Positions 35,203 to 43,905 are shown, counted from the first letter of the stretch. The stretch is DNA of 64,000 bases from Dryocola sp032051265 (GCA_032051265.1 DAMBYU010000008.1:62001-126000), one strand, 5' to 3'. Translations and numbers: made by a program. The notes: generated by a model not told the origin, from the letters alone.

Positions 35203-36210
35203 ATGAGGCAGCGCAGCGGGATTATTGCCGCCGGGAATATGCTGGTCGACCATGTGCACCAAATCGTGCAGTGGCCGCAGCGTGGGTGGCTGGCAGAAAT
35301 CGTGCACAGCGAACGTTCAACCGGCGGCGCACCGCTGAATGTGCTGCTGACGCTGGCTAAAATGCATGTCGGCCTGCCGTTACAGGCGGTAGGCCTGGTC
35401 GGTGACGATCATGACGGCGATTACATTATGGCGATGCTCGATCAGTACCATGTGAATCGCCAGCACGTTCACCGCACCACCTTTGCGCCCACGTCAATGT
35501 CGCAGGTGATGACCGATCCCAGCGGCCAGCGCACTTTCTTCCACTCGCCTGGCGCTAATCGCCTGCTGGATTTACCCGCCTTCGACCGCCTTGAAACGTC
35601 ATTTAAAATTTTCCATCTCGGCTATTTGCTGCTGCTCGATAGCCTGGATATGGAAGATGCGGAATATGGCACGCGCAGCGCAAGGCTGCTGGCGCAGATG
35701 TCCCAACAGGGGTATGAGACCTCGCTCGATTTAGTTTCAAGGCAGGGCGACCCGCGCTACCGCCCGATGGTGCTTCCTGCCCTGCGCTGGCTGGATCATC
35801 TGGTGATTAACGAGCTGGAAGCCGGTGAGTTTAGCGGGCTGGAGATTCGTCTGTCGGATGGGACGCCACACATAGAGAATATCGCTCAAACCGCAAAGCT
35901 GCTGCTTGAGGCTGGCGTGCGGCAACGCGTGGTCATCCATTGCCCGGAAGGCGCCTGGGGTGTTGAAACGGATGGCAAAGGCGTATGGGTTCCCTCATTT
36001 CGCTTATCGCCTGAAGAAATCATCGGTAGCGTGGGGGCAGGCGACGCGTTTTGCGCCGGGATTTTATATGGCTGCCATGAAAAATGGTCGCTGGTAGATA
36101 GCCTGAAATTAGCGCACGCCTGCGCACGCGCAAATCTTTTATGTGCAAATGCGATCGATGGCGCAAAACCGCTGACGGAATTACAGATGTTTATTAATGC
36201 GAGTGGTTAA
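35203..36210 (+). CDS. PfkB/ribokinase-family sugar kinase
   Basis: A 335-residue kinase with the PfkB-family C-terminal signature IGSVGAGDAFCAGI, whose Asp281 is the catalytic base. The N-terminal GNMLVDHV and the STGGAPLNV sugar-binding segment are present. It starts nine bases after the aldolase stop and is the last enzyme gene of the operon. It should phosphorylate the ketose formed by the D-lyxose isomerase homologue. Phosphorylation position is unknown: a 1-phosphate of D-xylulose would give DHAP and glycolaldehyde upon aldol cleavage. Confidence 0.88.
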   Translation: MRQRSGIIAAGNMLVDHVHQIVQWPQRGWLAEIVHSERSTGGAPLNVLLTLAKMHVGLPLQAVGLVGDDHDGDYIMAMLDQYHVNRQHVHRTTFAPTSMSQVMTDPSGQRTFFHSPGANRLLDLPAFDRLETSFKIFHLGYLLLLDSLDMEDAEYGTRSARLLAQMSQQGYETSLDLVSRQGDPRYRPMVLPALRWLDHLVINELEAGEFSGLEIRLSDGTPHIENIAQTAKLLLEAGVRQRVVIHCPEGAWGVETDGKGVWVPSFRLSPEEIIGSVGAGDAFCAGILYGCHEKWSLVDSLKLAHACARANLLCANAIDGAKPLTELQMFINASG

Positions 36211-36339
36211 ACGAACGCGTAATAATAAATCTTTATTTGCGACACAACGCCAGATATGAATGCAATTCCACAAATTAAATTACAGCTATAATTTCATTTC
36301 AATAAAACAGAATCACAGTAAACTATTCGGCGGGTGCTT

Positions 36340-36493
36340 AGGGCTTTCGGTCCTGAGCATAAGTGAGGGATATTCTCTAAGTAATGAGAATAAGAAAGCC
36401 CCGGGCAACTATAACGTTAACCCGAGGCTAGCCCTCAACTCCCAACAAGTTGAAGTTAGCCTCTTACTCGCCGAAAGGCAAGGAGTAAAAGGC
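36340..36493 (+). ncRNA. hok-type mRNA leader with structured antisense-target region
   Basis: This leader has the arrangement of hok-family mRNAs. A 9-bp stem with one mismatch, AGCCCCGGG (36397-36405) with CCCGAGGCT (36421-36429), lies upstream of the toxin start. A 15-codon reading frame starts at 36384 and ends at a TAG at 36429-36431. In known systems a Sok antisense RNA from the opposite strand pairs here. I infer such an RNA on the minus strand but cannot map it. Confidence 0.5.
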
Positions 36494-36646
36494 ATGAGGC
36501 CAACAAGATCTGTTGTCATATGCTTATTAATTGTTTGCGTAACATTAGTAGCATTAACCCTATTAACTCGCCGAAATCTCTGCGAGGTAAAAATAAGGGA
36601 CAGTCAGGAGGTGGCAGCTAAGTTAGCCTGTGAAGCCGCAGACTAA
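36494..36646 (+). CDS. hok: Hok/Gef-family type I toxin
   Basis: A 50-residue protein, MRPTRSVVICLLIVCVTLVA onward. It has one membrane helix (residues about 5-24), the family-typical TRRNLCEVKIRDS segment and a Cys near the C terminus (LACEA). These match Hok/Gef proteins, which insert in the inner membrane and collapse its potential when their mRNA is not blocked by antisense RNA. AAAAGGC precedes the ATG at 36494. It sits 284 bases after the kinase gene, on the same strand, and ends before the convergent regulator gene. It is a chromosomal copy; whether it is active is unknown. Confidence 0.85.
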   Translation: MRPTRSVVICLLIVCVTLVALTLLTRRNLCEVKIRDSQEVAAKLACEAAD

Positions 36647-36655
36647 CGCTCAACG

Positions 36656-36673
36656 GGCGGGGTTCGCCCCGCC
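36656..36673 (+). other. UUCG-loop hairpin after hok
   Basis: GGCGGGG (36656-36662) and CCCCGCC (36667-36673) form a 7-bp stem closed by TTCG, an extra-stable tetraloop. There is no T-run, so it is more likely the protective 3-prime stem of the hok mRNA than a classical terminator. Confidence 0.5.
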
Positions 36674-36727
36674 TAACTTGCAGGAAGAAGGGAGAAGTCT
36701 TAAGCACCCATTTATATTATCAATCAT

Positions 36728-37462
36728 TCAGGCAGCGTTATTTTCGCTCTGAATAATATCGGCGGCAAAAACATAACCCATGCCACGAATAGTGCGAATT
36801 AAGGCTGGCTGATGTGGGTTGATTTCTATTTTTCGCCGCAGGCGCATTATTAATACGTCGATGGTTCTGTCGAAAACCTCGAGGCTTTCATTGTGGGTTA
36901 GCGCCAAAAGCCTTTCACGGGACAATACCCGGCGGGCGTTTTGCACCAGCGCCAGCAGCAGGCCATATTCCCCCTGGGTAAGATCGACCTGCTCCTGCTG
37001 GGCATTAAAGAGCTGGCAACGATCGCTATCCAACCGCCAGCCGTTAAAATGCAACCCGCTGGTTTTTGTTATGGCCGTTTCTGTCGCCAGCGCCCCCGTC
37101 CGGCGCAGCACGGCTTTAACACGTGCTACTACCACGCGTGAATTGAAAGGCTTGCCAATATAGTCATCAGCCCCCATCTCCAGTCCCACCACGACATCAG
37201 ATTCGCTGCCAAGGCCGGTCAACATTACGACGGGAAGTTCAGGACGCTGCCGCTGGATCTGCTGCAATACCTGCAGCCCGTTGATATCCGGCAGCATCAT
37301 ATCGAGCAGCACCAGCGCAATCGCCGGTTGTTGAGCGATCGTCGCTAACGCCTCGTTGCCGGTATGACAGACCAGCACGTCAAAGACGTGCTCGTTCAGA
37401 GCATCGTGCAGCACATCGCAGATAGCCAAATCGTCATCCACCACCAAAATCGCAGGCTTCAT
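36728..37462 (-). CDS. OmpR/TorR-type response regulator
   Basis: A 244-residue regulator with a receiver domain (acidic cluster DDD at residues 9-11, phosphorylated Asp54 in VLLDMMLPD, Lys in YIGKPF). It is followed by an OmpR-type winged helix (LTQGEYGLLLALVQNARRVLSRERLL then RTIDVLIMRLRRKI and IRTIRGMGYVF). It resembles TorR. The likely partner is the hybrid kinase at 27254-29842: the two genes bracket the sugar operon about 7 kb apart. It is divergent from fdhF. Confidence 0.87.
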   Translation of the reverse strand: MKPAILVVDDDLAICDVLHDALNEHVFDVLVCHTGNEALATIAQQPAIALVLLDMMLPDINGLQVLQQIQRQRPELPVVMLTGLGSESDVVVGLEMGADDYIGKPFNSRVVVARVKAVLRRTGALATETAITKTSGLHFNGWRLDSDRCQLFNAQQEQVDLTQGEYGLLLALVQNARRVLSRERLLALTHNESLEVFDRTIDVLIMRLRRKIEINPHQPALIRTIRGMGYVFAADIIQSENNAA

Positions 37463-37590
37463 TGTTATTCTCCGGGGAGGATGTCCAGGTCAATAGTTAA
37501 GTGTGAACGATTGTTGATGCAGTACCGCATAAAAGGCAATTACCCATGCTGAAATTTCAATCGGCGTCACAAAGGGCAGCAAACTCGACA

Positions 37591-37653
37591 CGTCACTTTT
37601 GACGATTCCGTCCTTTTCGTCAGGATTTAGCCTGTTTTTTACCTTAAACAGGC
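37591..37653 (+). promoter_or_regulatory. candidate upstream activating sequences before fdhF
   Basis: CGTCA (37591-37595) and TGACG (37600-37604) form one inverted repeat, and GCCTGTTT (37630-37637) with AAACAGGC (37646-37653) forms another. They lie 23-100 bases upstream of the sigma-54 promoter. Sigma-54 promoters need an upstream-bound activator, FhlA in the case of E. coli fdhF. I cannot say which repeat is the FhlA site. Confidence 0.4.
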
Positions 37654-37675
37654 CGTAAAAACCCTTCTCATTATG

Positions 37676-37691
37676 TGGCATAGATAATGCA
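37676..37691 (+). promoter_or_regulatory. sigma-54 (RpoN) promoter of fdhF
   Basis: TGGCATAGATAATGCA matches the -24/-12 consensus with the GG and GC dinucleotides correctly spaced. It lies 66 bases upstream of the fdhF start. E. coli fdhF has the same kind of promoter, activated by FhlA with formate during fermentation. Confidence 0.75.
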
Positions 37692-37756
37692 TTAACGGGC
37701 CGATGTGACAAAGGTTTGACAGTCACACACCGATAAGCACTGACTGGAGCAACACG

Positions 37757-39904
37757 ATGAAAAAAGTCGTCACGGTTTGCCCCTATTGCGCCTCGGGTTG
37801 CAAAATCAACCTCGTGGTCAATAACGGCAAAATCGTCAAGGCGGAGGGCGCTCAGGGTAAAACCAACCAGGGCGATCTGTGCCTGAAAGGGTATTATGGA
37901 TGGGATTTCATTAACGATACAAAAATCCTGACCCCGCGCCTTAAATCACCGATGATCCGTCGCCAGAAAGGCGGCAAACTCGAATCGGTTAGCTGGGATG
38001 AAGCGTTGACCTATGTCAGCACTCGCCTGAGTGAAATCAAAGCGAAGCACGGCCCCGATGCCATTATGACCACCGGTTCATCCCGTGGTACAGGCAATGA
38101 GACTAACTATGTAATGCAAAAATTTGCGCGCGCCGTTATTGGTACCAATAACGTTGACTGCTGCGCTCGCGTCTGACACGGCCCTTCGGTTGCAGGTCTG
38201 CACCAGTCGGTCGGTAATGGCGCCATGAGCAACTCAATCGTTGAGATTGAGGATACCGATTTAGTCTTTGTATTCGGGTATAACCCGGCTGATTCACACC
38301 CTATCGTCGCTAATCGCGTGATTAAGGCGAAGCAGAAAGGGGCGCAGATCATCGTCATCGATCCGCGCAAAATTGAAACCGCGCGTATCGCCGATCTGCA
38401 TTTGCAGTTAAAAAATGGCGCTAATATCGCCCTGCTTAACGCCATCGGTCATGTGATTGTTGAAGAAAATCTCTATGACCAGACCTTCGTGGCCGAGCGT
38501 ACAGAAGGCTTCGATGAGTATCGCAAAATTGTTGCGGGCTACACGCCGGAATCCGTTGAGGAAATTACCGGCCTGAAGGCGGAGGATATTCGTACCGCAG
38601 CGCGCATGTACGCGAAGGCAAAAACCGCGACCATCCTGTGGGGCATGGGTGTTACCCAGTTCTATCAGGGCGTGGAAACGGTGCGTTCGCTGACAAGCCT
38701 TGCGCTGATGACGGGGAATCTGGGTAAACCTAACGTCGGCGTTGGTCCGGTGCGTGGGCAAAACAACGTTCAGGGCGCCTGCGATATGGGTGCGCTGCCG
38801 GATATGTTCCCAGGCAACCAGTATGTGAGAAACCCGGAAACGCGGGCGAAATTCGCCAAAGCCTGGGGAGTCGACTCGATTCCTGAGCATATGGGTTATC
38901 GCATCAGCGAGTTGCCGCACCGCGTGGCGCACGGCGAGGTGCATGCGGCCTACATCATGGGGGAAGATCCCCTGCAAACTGACGCCGAGCTCTCCGCTGT
39001 TCGTCAGGCATTTGCCGATCTGGATCTGGTGATTGTGCAGGACATCTTCATGACCAAAACCGCAGCGGCTGCCGATGTGATTTTGCCGTCTACCTCCTGG
39101 GGGGAACATGAAGGCGTGTACACCTCCGCAGACCGTGGCTTCCAGCGTTTCTTTAAGGCCGTGGAACCGAAATGGGATCTGAAAACGGACTGGCAGATTA
39201 TCAGTGAGATCGCCACCCGTATGGGCTACCCGATGCACTACAACAACACCCAGCAAATCTGGGACGAGTTGCGTCATCTTTGCCCGGATTTCTTTGGCGC
39301 GACCTACGAAAAAATGGGCGAGCTGGGCTATATCCAGTGGCCATGCCGGGATGAAGATCCTGCCGATAAAGGCACCCAGTACCTTTACAACGGCCAGTTC
39401 GATCGCCCAAACAATTTGGGCCAGTTCTTTACCTGTGACTGGGCGCCGCCAATCGATCGCGTCACCGTGGAGTACCCGATGGTGCTCTCCACGGTACGTG
39501 AGGTAGGTCACTACTCCTGCCGCTCAATGACCGGCAACTGTGCGGCGCTGGCAGCGCTCGCGGATGAACCTGGTTACGCGCAGATCCACGTTGACGATGC
39601 CGCCCGCCTGGGTATCGAAGACGAGGCGCTGATCTGGGTGCATTCGCGCAAAGGGAAAGTGATCACGCGGGCAAACGTGAGCGAACGACCTAATAAAGGC
39701 GCGGTGTACATGACGTACCAGTGGTGGATTGGTGCCTGTAACGAGCTGGTGGCGGAAAACCTCAGCCCGATTACCAAAACGCCGGAGTACAAATACTGTG
39801 CCGTGCGCGTCGAGCCGATTGCCGATCAGCGGGCCGCCGAGCAGTATGTGATTGATGAGTACAGCAAACTGAAAGCCAGCCTGCGCGAAAGCGCTGCCGG
39901 TTAA
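37757..39904 (+). CDS. fdhF: formate dehydrogenase H, selenocysteine-containing
   Basis: A 715-residue selenoenzyme when the in-frame TGA at 38174-38176 (codon 140) is read as selenocysteine, as in E. coli FdhF of the same length. The reading frame continues unbroken past it. The [4Fe-4S] cysteines are Cys8, Cys11, Cys15 and a fourth near residue 42. The remainder is the bis-molybdopterin guanine dinucleotide domain. With hydrogenase 3 it forms the cytoplasmic formate hydrogenlyase that splits formate to CO2 and H2. A sigma-54 promoter lies upstream and a strong terminator downstream. The split seen in simple translation is recoding, not a frameshift. Confidence 0.95.
38174..38213 (+). promoter_or_regulatory. 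bacterial SECIS element in fdhF mRNA
   Basis: The 40 bases starting at the Sec codon TGA contain the apical stem GGTTGCAGGTCTGCACC (38188-38204) that matches the E. coli fdhF SECIS hairpin bound by SelB. It directs selenocysteine insertion at codon 140. Confidence 0.85.
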
Positions 39905-39916
39905 GTCAGTAACACG

Positions 39917-39946
39917 CCCTCTGCGAACGCTCGCAGAGGGTATTTC
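39917..39946 (+). terminator. intrinsic terminator after fdhF
   Basis: CCCTCTGCGA (39917-39926) and TCGCAGAGGG (39931-39940) form a perfect 10-bp stem with loop ACGC, followed by TATTTCT. It ends the fdhF transcript, 13 bases past the stop codon. Confidence 0.8.
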
Positions 39947-40099
39947 TCCCTCACAAAGTAATTTCCCCGCCCGACTATCGATCCCTGTTTAAGTCAAAAA
40001 ATAAAAAACCGTCAGCATATACTCACGCACCACCATACTTATCTCATCAGCCAAAACGCTGTTCACCCACCGGAGACTGCCGCTCCCGGGAGAAATAAA

Positions 40100-41671
40100 A
40101 TGAAGTTGCCATTCAAGCCACAAGTTTTAACCTTGCTTTGTAGCGCTGGCATTCTCGCAGCTTCTGGCCTGCTTTATGTAAAAAGCCGCGCTCCCGAAAC
40201 GGTGACGCCCGCTCCTGTAAACACCACGCAAACTGTCGCCACCCCTGCGCCAGTTGAAGCGCCAGCCCAAACGGCATCTGCTTACACCCCGGCGCAACTG
40301 GATCCGTGGACCGCACCGATTGCGCTCTATCCCGACGCGTTGTTATCCCAGGTATTAATGGCCGCAACCTATCCCGTCAATGTGGTTCAGGCGGTGCAAT
40401 GGTCGCAGGATAATCCATCGCTACAGGGTGATGCCGCCATCCAGGCCGTGGCGAATCAGCCTTGGGATGCAAGCGTGAAGTCGCTGGTGGCGTTTCCGCA
40501 GCTAATGGCGCTGATGGGTGAGAATCCACAGTGGGTGCAAAATCTGGGCGATGCGTTTCTGGCCCAGCCCAAGGATGTCATGGATTCGGTGCAGAAACTG
40601 CGGGCGCTTGCGCAGCAGACCGGAACGTTAAAATCGACCCCGGAACAGAAGGTTTCTACCGCCCCCGTGGTGGTGAATCAAACCACAAATGTGAATACCG
40701 CCACGCCAAAAAATAACAGCGCTCCGGCAAATACCACACCCGCGGCTCCCGCTCCACAGGTGATAACCATCGAGCCGACCAATCCGCAGGTGGTCTATGT
40801 GCCGAATTACAATCCTTCGACGGTGTACGGCACCTGGCCGAATACGAGCTATCCGCCCGTCTACTTACCGCCGCCTCCGGGGCAGCAGTTTACCGACAGC
40901 CTGGTGCGCGGCTTTGGCTACAGCCTGGGCGTGGCCACAACCTATGCGCTGTTCAGCAGCATCGACTGGCATGACGACGATGATTATCACCACCACAATA
41001 ACAACTACAACAGCGGCAATAACATCAACGTTAATATCAATAATTTCAATAAAATAACCGGAGGCCATTTAAGCGAGCACGGCGGGCCGGTCGTCTGGGA
41101 GCATAATCCAGCCTTCCGTGAAGGCGTGCCTTATCAGAACAAGGCGGTAGCCCAGCGTTTTCATCAGACCAACGTTGCAAACGGCTTAAGCACGACACAG
41201 CACGCGCCGGCCAACCGGGACAGCCAACGCCTGGCTGCAATGCAGCAACTGCAGCACAGCACCGGGTTAACTCCTCAGGATAAAAGCCTCTCCGGCGTTT
41301 CGCGCGACGTTCAACGTCAGTCAGCATCCAGGCAGCTTAATCAGATAGCACAGCGTAATAACTACCGCGGTTACGATTCCCCGAATCATACGGCGCATCG
41401 GGAAGCCGCACGTAAACAGGTGAAGCACCCAACGCAGCAGCACCGCGATACGGTAAAAAATCGCGTGAATCACGCCACACCTCAGCAACGCCAACAGCAT
41501 GCCGATGCATTTCGCAGTAATGCATTAAGCGGCAACGACAGCCGCTCTCCTTCCTGGCAGGCGCAAAATCAGCGTGGTCAGCAAAGCCGCCAGCGTGCTT
41601 CTGCACATGACCAATCCCGGCCAGCCTCGCACGAGCGCGCTGCAGAACGCCGCGACATACGCCGCCGCTAA
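40100..41671 (+). CDS. DUF3300 family protein, membrane-anchored or secreted
   Basis: A 523-residue protein of unknown function. An N-terminal hydrophobic stretch (about residues 7-27) is followed by a Pro/Thr/Ala-rich linker. The DUF3300 domain runs from about 62 to 320 and includes LDPWTAPIALYPDALLSQVLMAATYP and YVPNYNPSTVYG. An Asp/His-rich patch (DWHDDDDYHHH, about residue 295) and an Asn-rich stretch follow, then a Gln/His/Arg-rich low-complexity tail. The His/Asp patch could bind metal; this is inference. It is followed 14 bases later by a DUF2950 gene. E. coli K-12 has a different gene (yjcO) in this slot. Confidence 0.75.
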   Translation: MKLPFKPQVLTLLCSAGILAASGLLYVKSRAPETVTPAPVNTTQTVATPAPVEAPAQTASAYTPAQLDPWTAPIALYPDALLSQVLMAATYPVNVVQAVQWSQDNPSLQGDAAIQAVANQPWDASVKSLVAFPQLMALMGENPQWVQNLGDAFLAQPKDVMDSVQKLRALAQQTGTLKSTPEQKVSTAPVVVNQTTNVNTATPKNNSAPANTTPAAPAPQVITIEPTNPQVVYVPNYNPSTVYGTWPNTSYPPVYLPPPPGQQFTDSLVRGFGYSLGVATTYALFSSIDWHDDDDYHHHNNNYNSGNNINVNINNFNKITGGHLSEHGGPVVWEHNPAFREGVPYQNKAVAQRFHQTNVANGLSTTQHAPANRDSQRLAAMQQLQHSTGLTPQDKSLSGVSRDVQRQSASRQLNQIAQRNNYRGYDSPNHTAHREAARKQVKHPTQQHRDTVKNRVNHATPQQRQQHADAFRSNALSGNDSRSPSWQAQNQRGQQSRQRASAHDQSRPASHERAAERRDIRRR

Positions 41672-41685
41672 TTAGGGAGATGACG

Positions 41686-42534
41686 ATGAAAAAATACATG
41701 GCGCTAAGTATTCTTCCCCTGTTGATGATGCCTTTGTATACAAAGGCCCAGCAGACATTTACCTCTCCCGAGCAGGCTTCAACGGCCCTGTTTGAAGCTA
41801 TCAAACAGCAGAATGAAACTGCACTCGCCTCGCTGTTAGGCGATAACTGGAGAGATCTTCTGCCGCCTGAAGGCGCAGACCCCGCAGCCGTTGCCAGATT
41901 TTTACGCGACTGGGATATAAGCCATCACGTTGAACAACAGGGCAACGTGGCGCATCTCAACGTCGGCAAAGAAGCCTGGCAATTGCCGTTGCCGATGATA
42001 AAAACCGTCAAGGGCTGGCATTTCAATATGCAGGGAGCGGCCGATGAAATACTCACGCGTGCCATTGGCCGCAACGAACTGGCGGCCATTGAAGCTGCTC
42101 ACGCCTATGTCCAGGCCCAGCAGGATTATTTCCAGCTAAACCAGACTTACGCACAGAAATTTATTAGTAGCGAGGGCAAAAAAGATGGCCTTTACTGGCC
42201 TGCAGGACCAGACGAAGCGCCGAGTCCACTCGGCCCGGCGTTTAGCCCAGCACGGCCGGGAACGGGGTATCACGGCTACCATTTCCGTATTCTGAAAGCC
42301 CAGGGCGCTCATGCTGAAGGTGGTGAAAAGCACTATCTGCAGAACGGCAAAATGACCGACGGTTTTGCCCTGCTCGCCTGGCCTGTAGCCTACGGCGAAA
42401 CAGGTATAGACACGTTTATCGTGGATAAGCAGAATCGGGTTTATCAGGCTGACCTGGGAGAAACGACGGCTAAAAAGGTAGAAACCCTGACTCAGTTTGA
42501 ACCTGGCGACGGTTGGCAAGCCGTCGCGCCTTAG
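41686..42534 (+). CDS. DUF2950 family protein, exported
   Basis: A 282-residue protein. The ATG at 41686 is used because AGGGAG lies six bases upstream; an ATG two codons earlier overlaps the ribosome binding site. A signal peptide (MKKYMALSILPLLMMPLYTKA) precedes QQTFTSPEQAS. The rest matches DUF2950, including an alanine-rich middle (ELAAIEAAHAYVQAQQDY) and GTGYHGYHFRILKAQG. DUF2950 and DUF3300 genes often occur side by side; neither has a known function. The pair is probably co-transcribed and ends at a strong terminator. Confidence 0.78.
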   Translation: MKKYMALSILPLLMMPLYTKAQQTFTSPEQASTALFEAIKQQNETALASLLGDNWRDLLPPEGADPAAVARFLRDWDISHHVEQQGNVAHLNVGKEAWQLPLPMIKTVKGWHFNMQGAADEILTRAIGRNELAAIEAAHAYVQAQQDYFQLNQTYAQKFISSEGKKDGLYWPAGPDEAPSPLGPAFSPARPGTGYHGYHFRILKAQGAHAEGGEKHYLQNGKMTDGFALLAWPVAYGETGIDTFIVDKQNRVYQADLGETTAKKVETLTQFEPGDGWQAVAP

Positions 42535-42551
42535 CTTTTTAACTGATAAAG

Positions 42552-42575
42552 AAAACGGCCCTGAAGGGCCGTTTT
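42552..42575. terminator. bidirectional intrinsic terminator between DUF2950 gene and gltP
   Basis: AAAACGGCCC (42552-42561) and GGGCCGTTTT (42566-42575) form a perfect 10-bp stem with loop TGAA and T-runs at both ends. It serves both convergent genes. Confidence 0.85.
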
Positions 42576-42591
42576 TACGTTTCAAAGCTGA

Positions 42592-43905
42592 TTAGCTATT
42601 CGCTTTATCCGTAAAGCTGCCCAGTATTTCCCGCTCGTAAGCCGCCGCTTTTTTGCTGTCGAACTTATGTTCCCACTTGGCTATAACCAGCACCGCCAGC
42701 GCATTTCCCACTACGTTCAGCGCGGTACGCGCCATATCAAGGATACGGTCAACGCCGGCGATAAACGCCAGGCCTTCCAGCGGAATACCCACGCTGCCAA
42801 GCGTTGCCAGCAGCACAACGAAGGATACGCCCGGCACGCCTGCGATACCTTTGGAGGTCACCATCAGCGTCAGCACCAGGATAATTTCCTGACTGATTGA
42901 GAGGTCAATACCGTAAAGCTGCGCGATAAAGATGGCCGCAATACTCTGGTAGAGCGTGGAGCCATCAAGGTTAAAGGAATAACCCGTTGGCACCACAAAA
43001 CTGGTGATGGACGCCGGCGCACCGTACGCTTCCATCTTCTCAATGATGCGCGGCAGCACGCTTTCAGAACTTGCCGTGGAGAAAGCAAGGATCAGTTCAT
43101 CCTTGAGGATACGGATCAAAATCCAGACACGCAGCCCGCACAGACGGGCCACCGCGCCCAGCACGACCAGCGCAAAGAACAGAATGGCGAAGTAAACCAG
43201 CAGCACCAGTTTGAGCAGCGGCCAAAGCGAGGCAAAACCGAAGTTTGCTACCGTTACCGAGATAAGCGCAAAGACCCCAATCGGGGCATAACGCATCACC
43301 ATGTGGGTCACTTTGAACATGGTTTCAGAGATAGAGCGGAATACCGTGACCAAAGGCTCGCGATGCGTTGCCGGCAGCGAAGAGAGGCCGAGGCCAAACA
43401 GCACCGAGAAGAAAATAATCGGCAGCATGTCGCCCTTCGCCATCGAGGCCACAATGTTGGTCGGCACGAGAGAAAGAATCGTGCCCATTAACCCGTGGGC
43501 GTGGCTCTGAACGTCTTCGGCGGTGTGTTGGTATTTCGAAATATCCACGCTGGCAAGCTGCGACATATCTATGCCGTGTCCCGGCTGGAACACATTCGCA
43601 AGGGTAATACCCAGGATAATGGCAACTGTCGTGATCACTTCGAAATAGAGAATGGTTTTCGCACCGATTCGGCCGAGCTGTTTGGCATCGCCCACGCCGG
43701 CAATACCTACCACCAGCGTAGAAATTACAATTGGCACGACAATCATTTTGATCAGATGAATAAAGATATCACCTGCCGGAGAGAGCAGATTGGCGATAAG
43801 CCATTCGCGCTCGTCACTTTGATAATGCAGAACGCTTCCCAGCGCGATACCCAGCACCAGCGCCAGCAGTATCTGCCAGGCAAGGCTGACCTTTGGTTGT
43901 TTCAT
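42592..43905 (-). CDS. gltP: glutamate/aspartate:proton symporter
   Basis: A 437-residue dicarboxylate/amino acid:cation symporter equal in length to E. coli GltP. The ATG at 43903-43905 is used; an in-frame TTG at 43921-43923 lies in the leader. The family features are present: the serine-rich loop STASSESVLPRIIEKMEAYG of re-entrant hairpin 1, and PTGYSFNLDGSTLYQSIA with the conserved N-x-D/substrate site. It imports glutamate and aspartate with protons. It is divergent from acs, from which E. coli K-12 separates it by the nrf operon. Confidence 0.95.
   Translation of the reverse strand: MKQPKVSLAWQILLALVLGIALGSVLHYQSDEREWLIANLLSPAGDIFIHLIKMIVVPIVISTLVVGIAGVGDAKQLGRIGAKTILYFEVITTVAIILGITLANVFQPGHGIDMSQLASVDISKYQHTAEDVQSHAHGLMGTILSLVPTNIVASMAKGDMLPIIFFSVLFGLGLSSLPATHREPLVTVFRSISETMFKVTHMVMRYAPIGVFALISVTVANFGFASLWPLLKLVLLVYFAILFFALVVLGAVARLCGLRVWILIRILKDELILAFSTASSESVLPRIIEKMEAYGAPASITSFVVPTGYSFNLDGSTLYQSIAAIFIAQLYGIDLSISQEIILVLTLMVTSKGIAGVPGVSFVVLLATLGSVGIPLEGLAFIAGVDRILDMARTALNVVGNALAVLVIAKWEHKFDSKKAAAYEREILGSFTDKANS

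Noticed and set aside
36260..36646. 128-codon frame ending with hok, as a longer protein
   Set aside because: Only the last 50 codons resemble Hok; the upstream part is the structured leader of the mRNA.
37490..37726. 78-codon minus-strand frame upstream of fdhF
   Set aside because: It covers the sigma-54 promoter and activator region of fdhF and has no family similarity.
38408..39511. A 367-codon antisense reading frame inside fdhF
   Set aside because: It is the complement of conserved fdhF codons, has no recognisable domain and no ribosome binding site; such frames are common opposite GC-rich genes. The same holds for 59424-60410 opposite uvrA.
37757..39904. Apparent broken formate dehydrogenase split by a stop codon
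   Set aside because: The TGA is at codon 140, the known selenocysteine position, the frame continues without shift and a matching SECIS hairpin follows.
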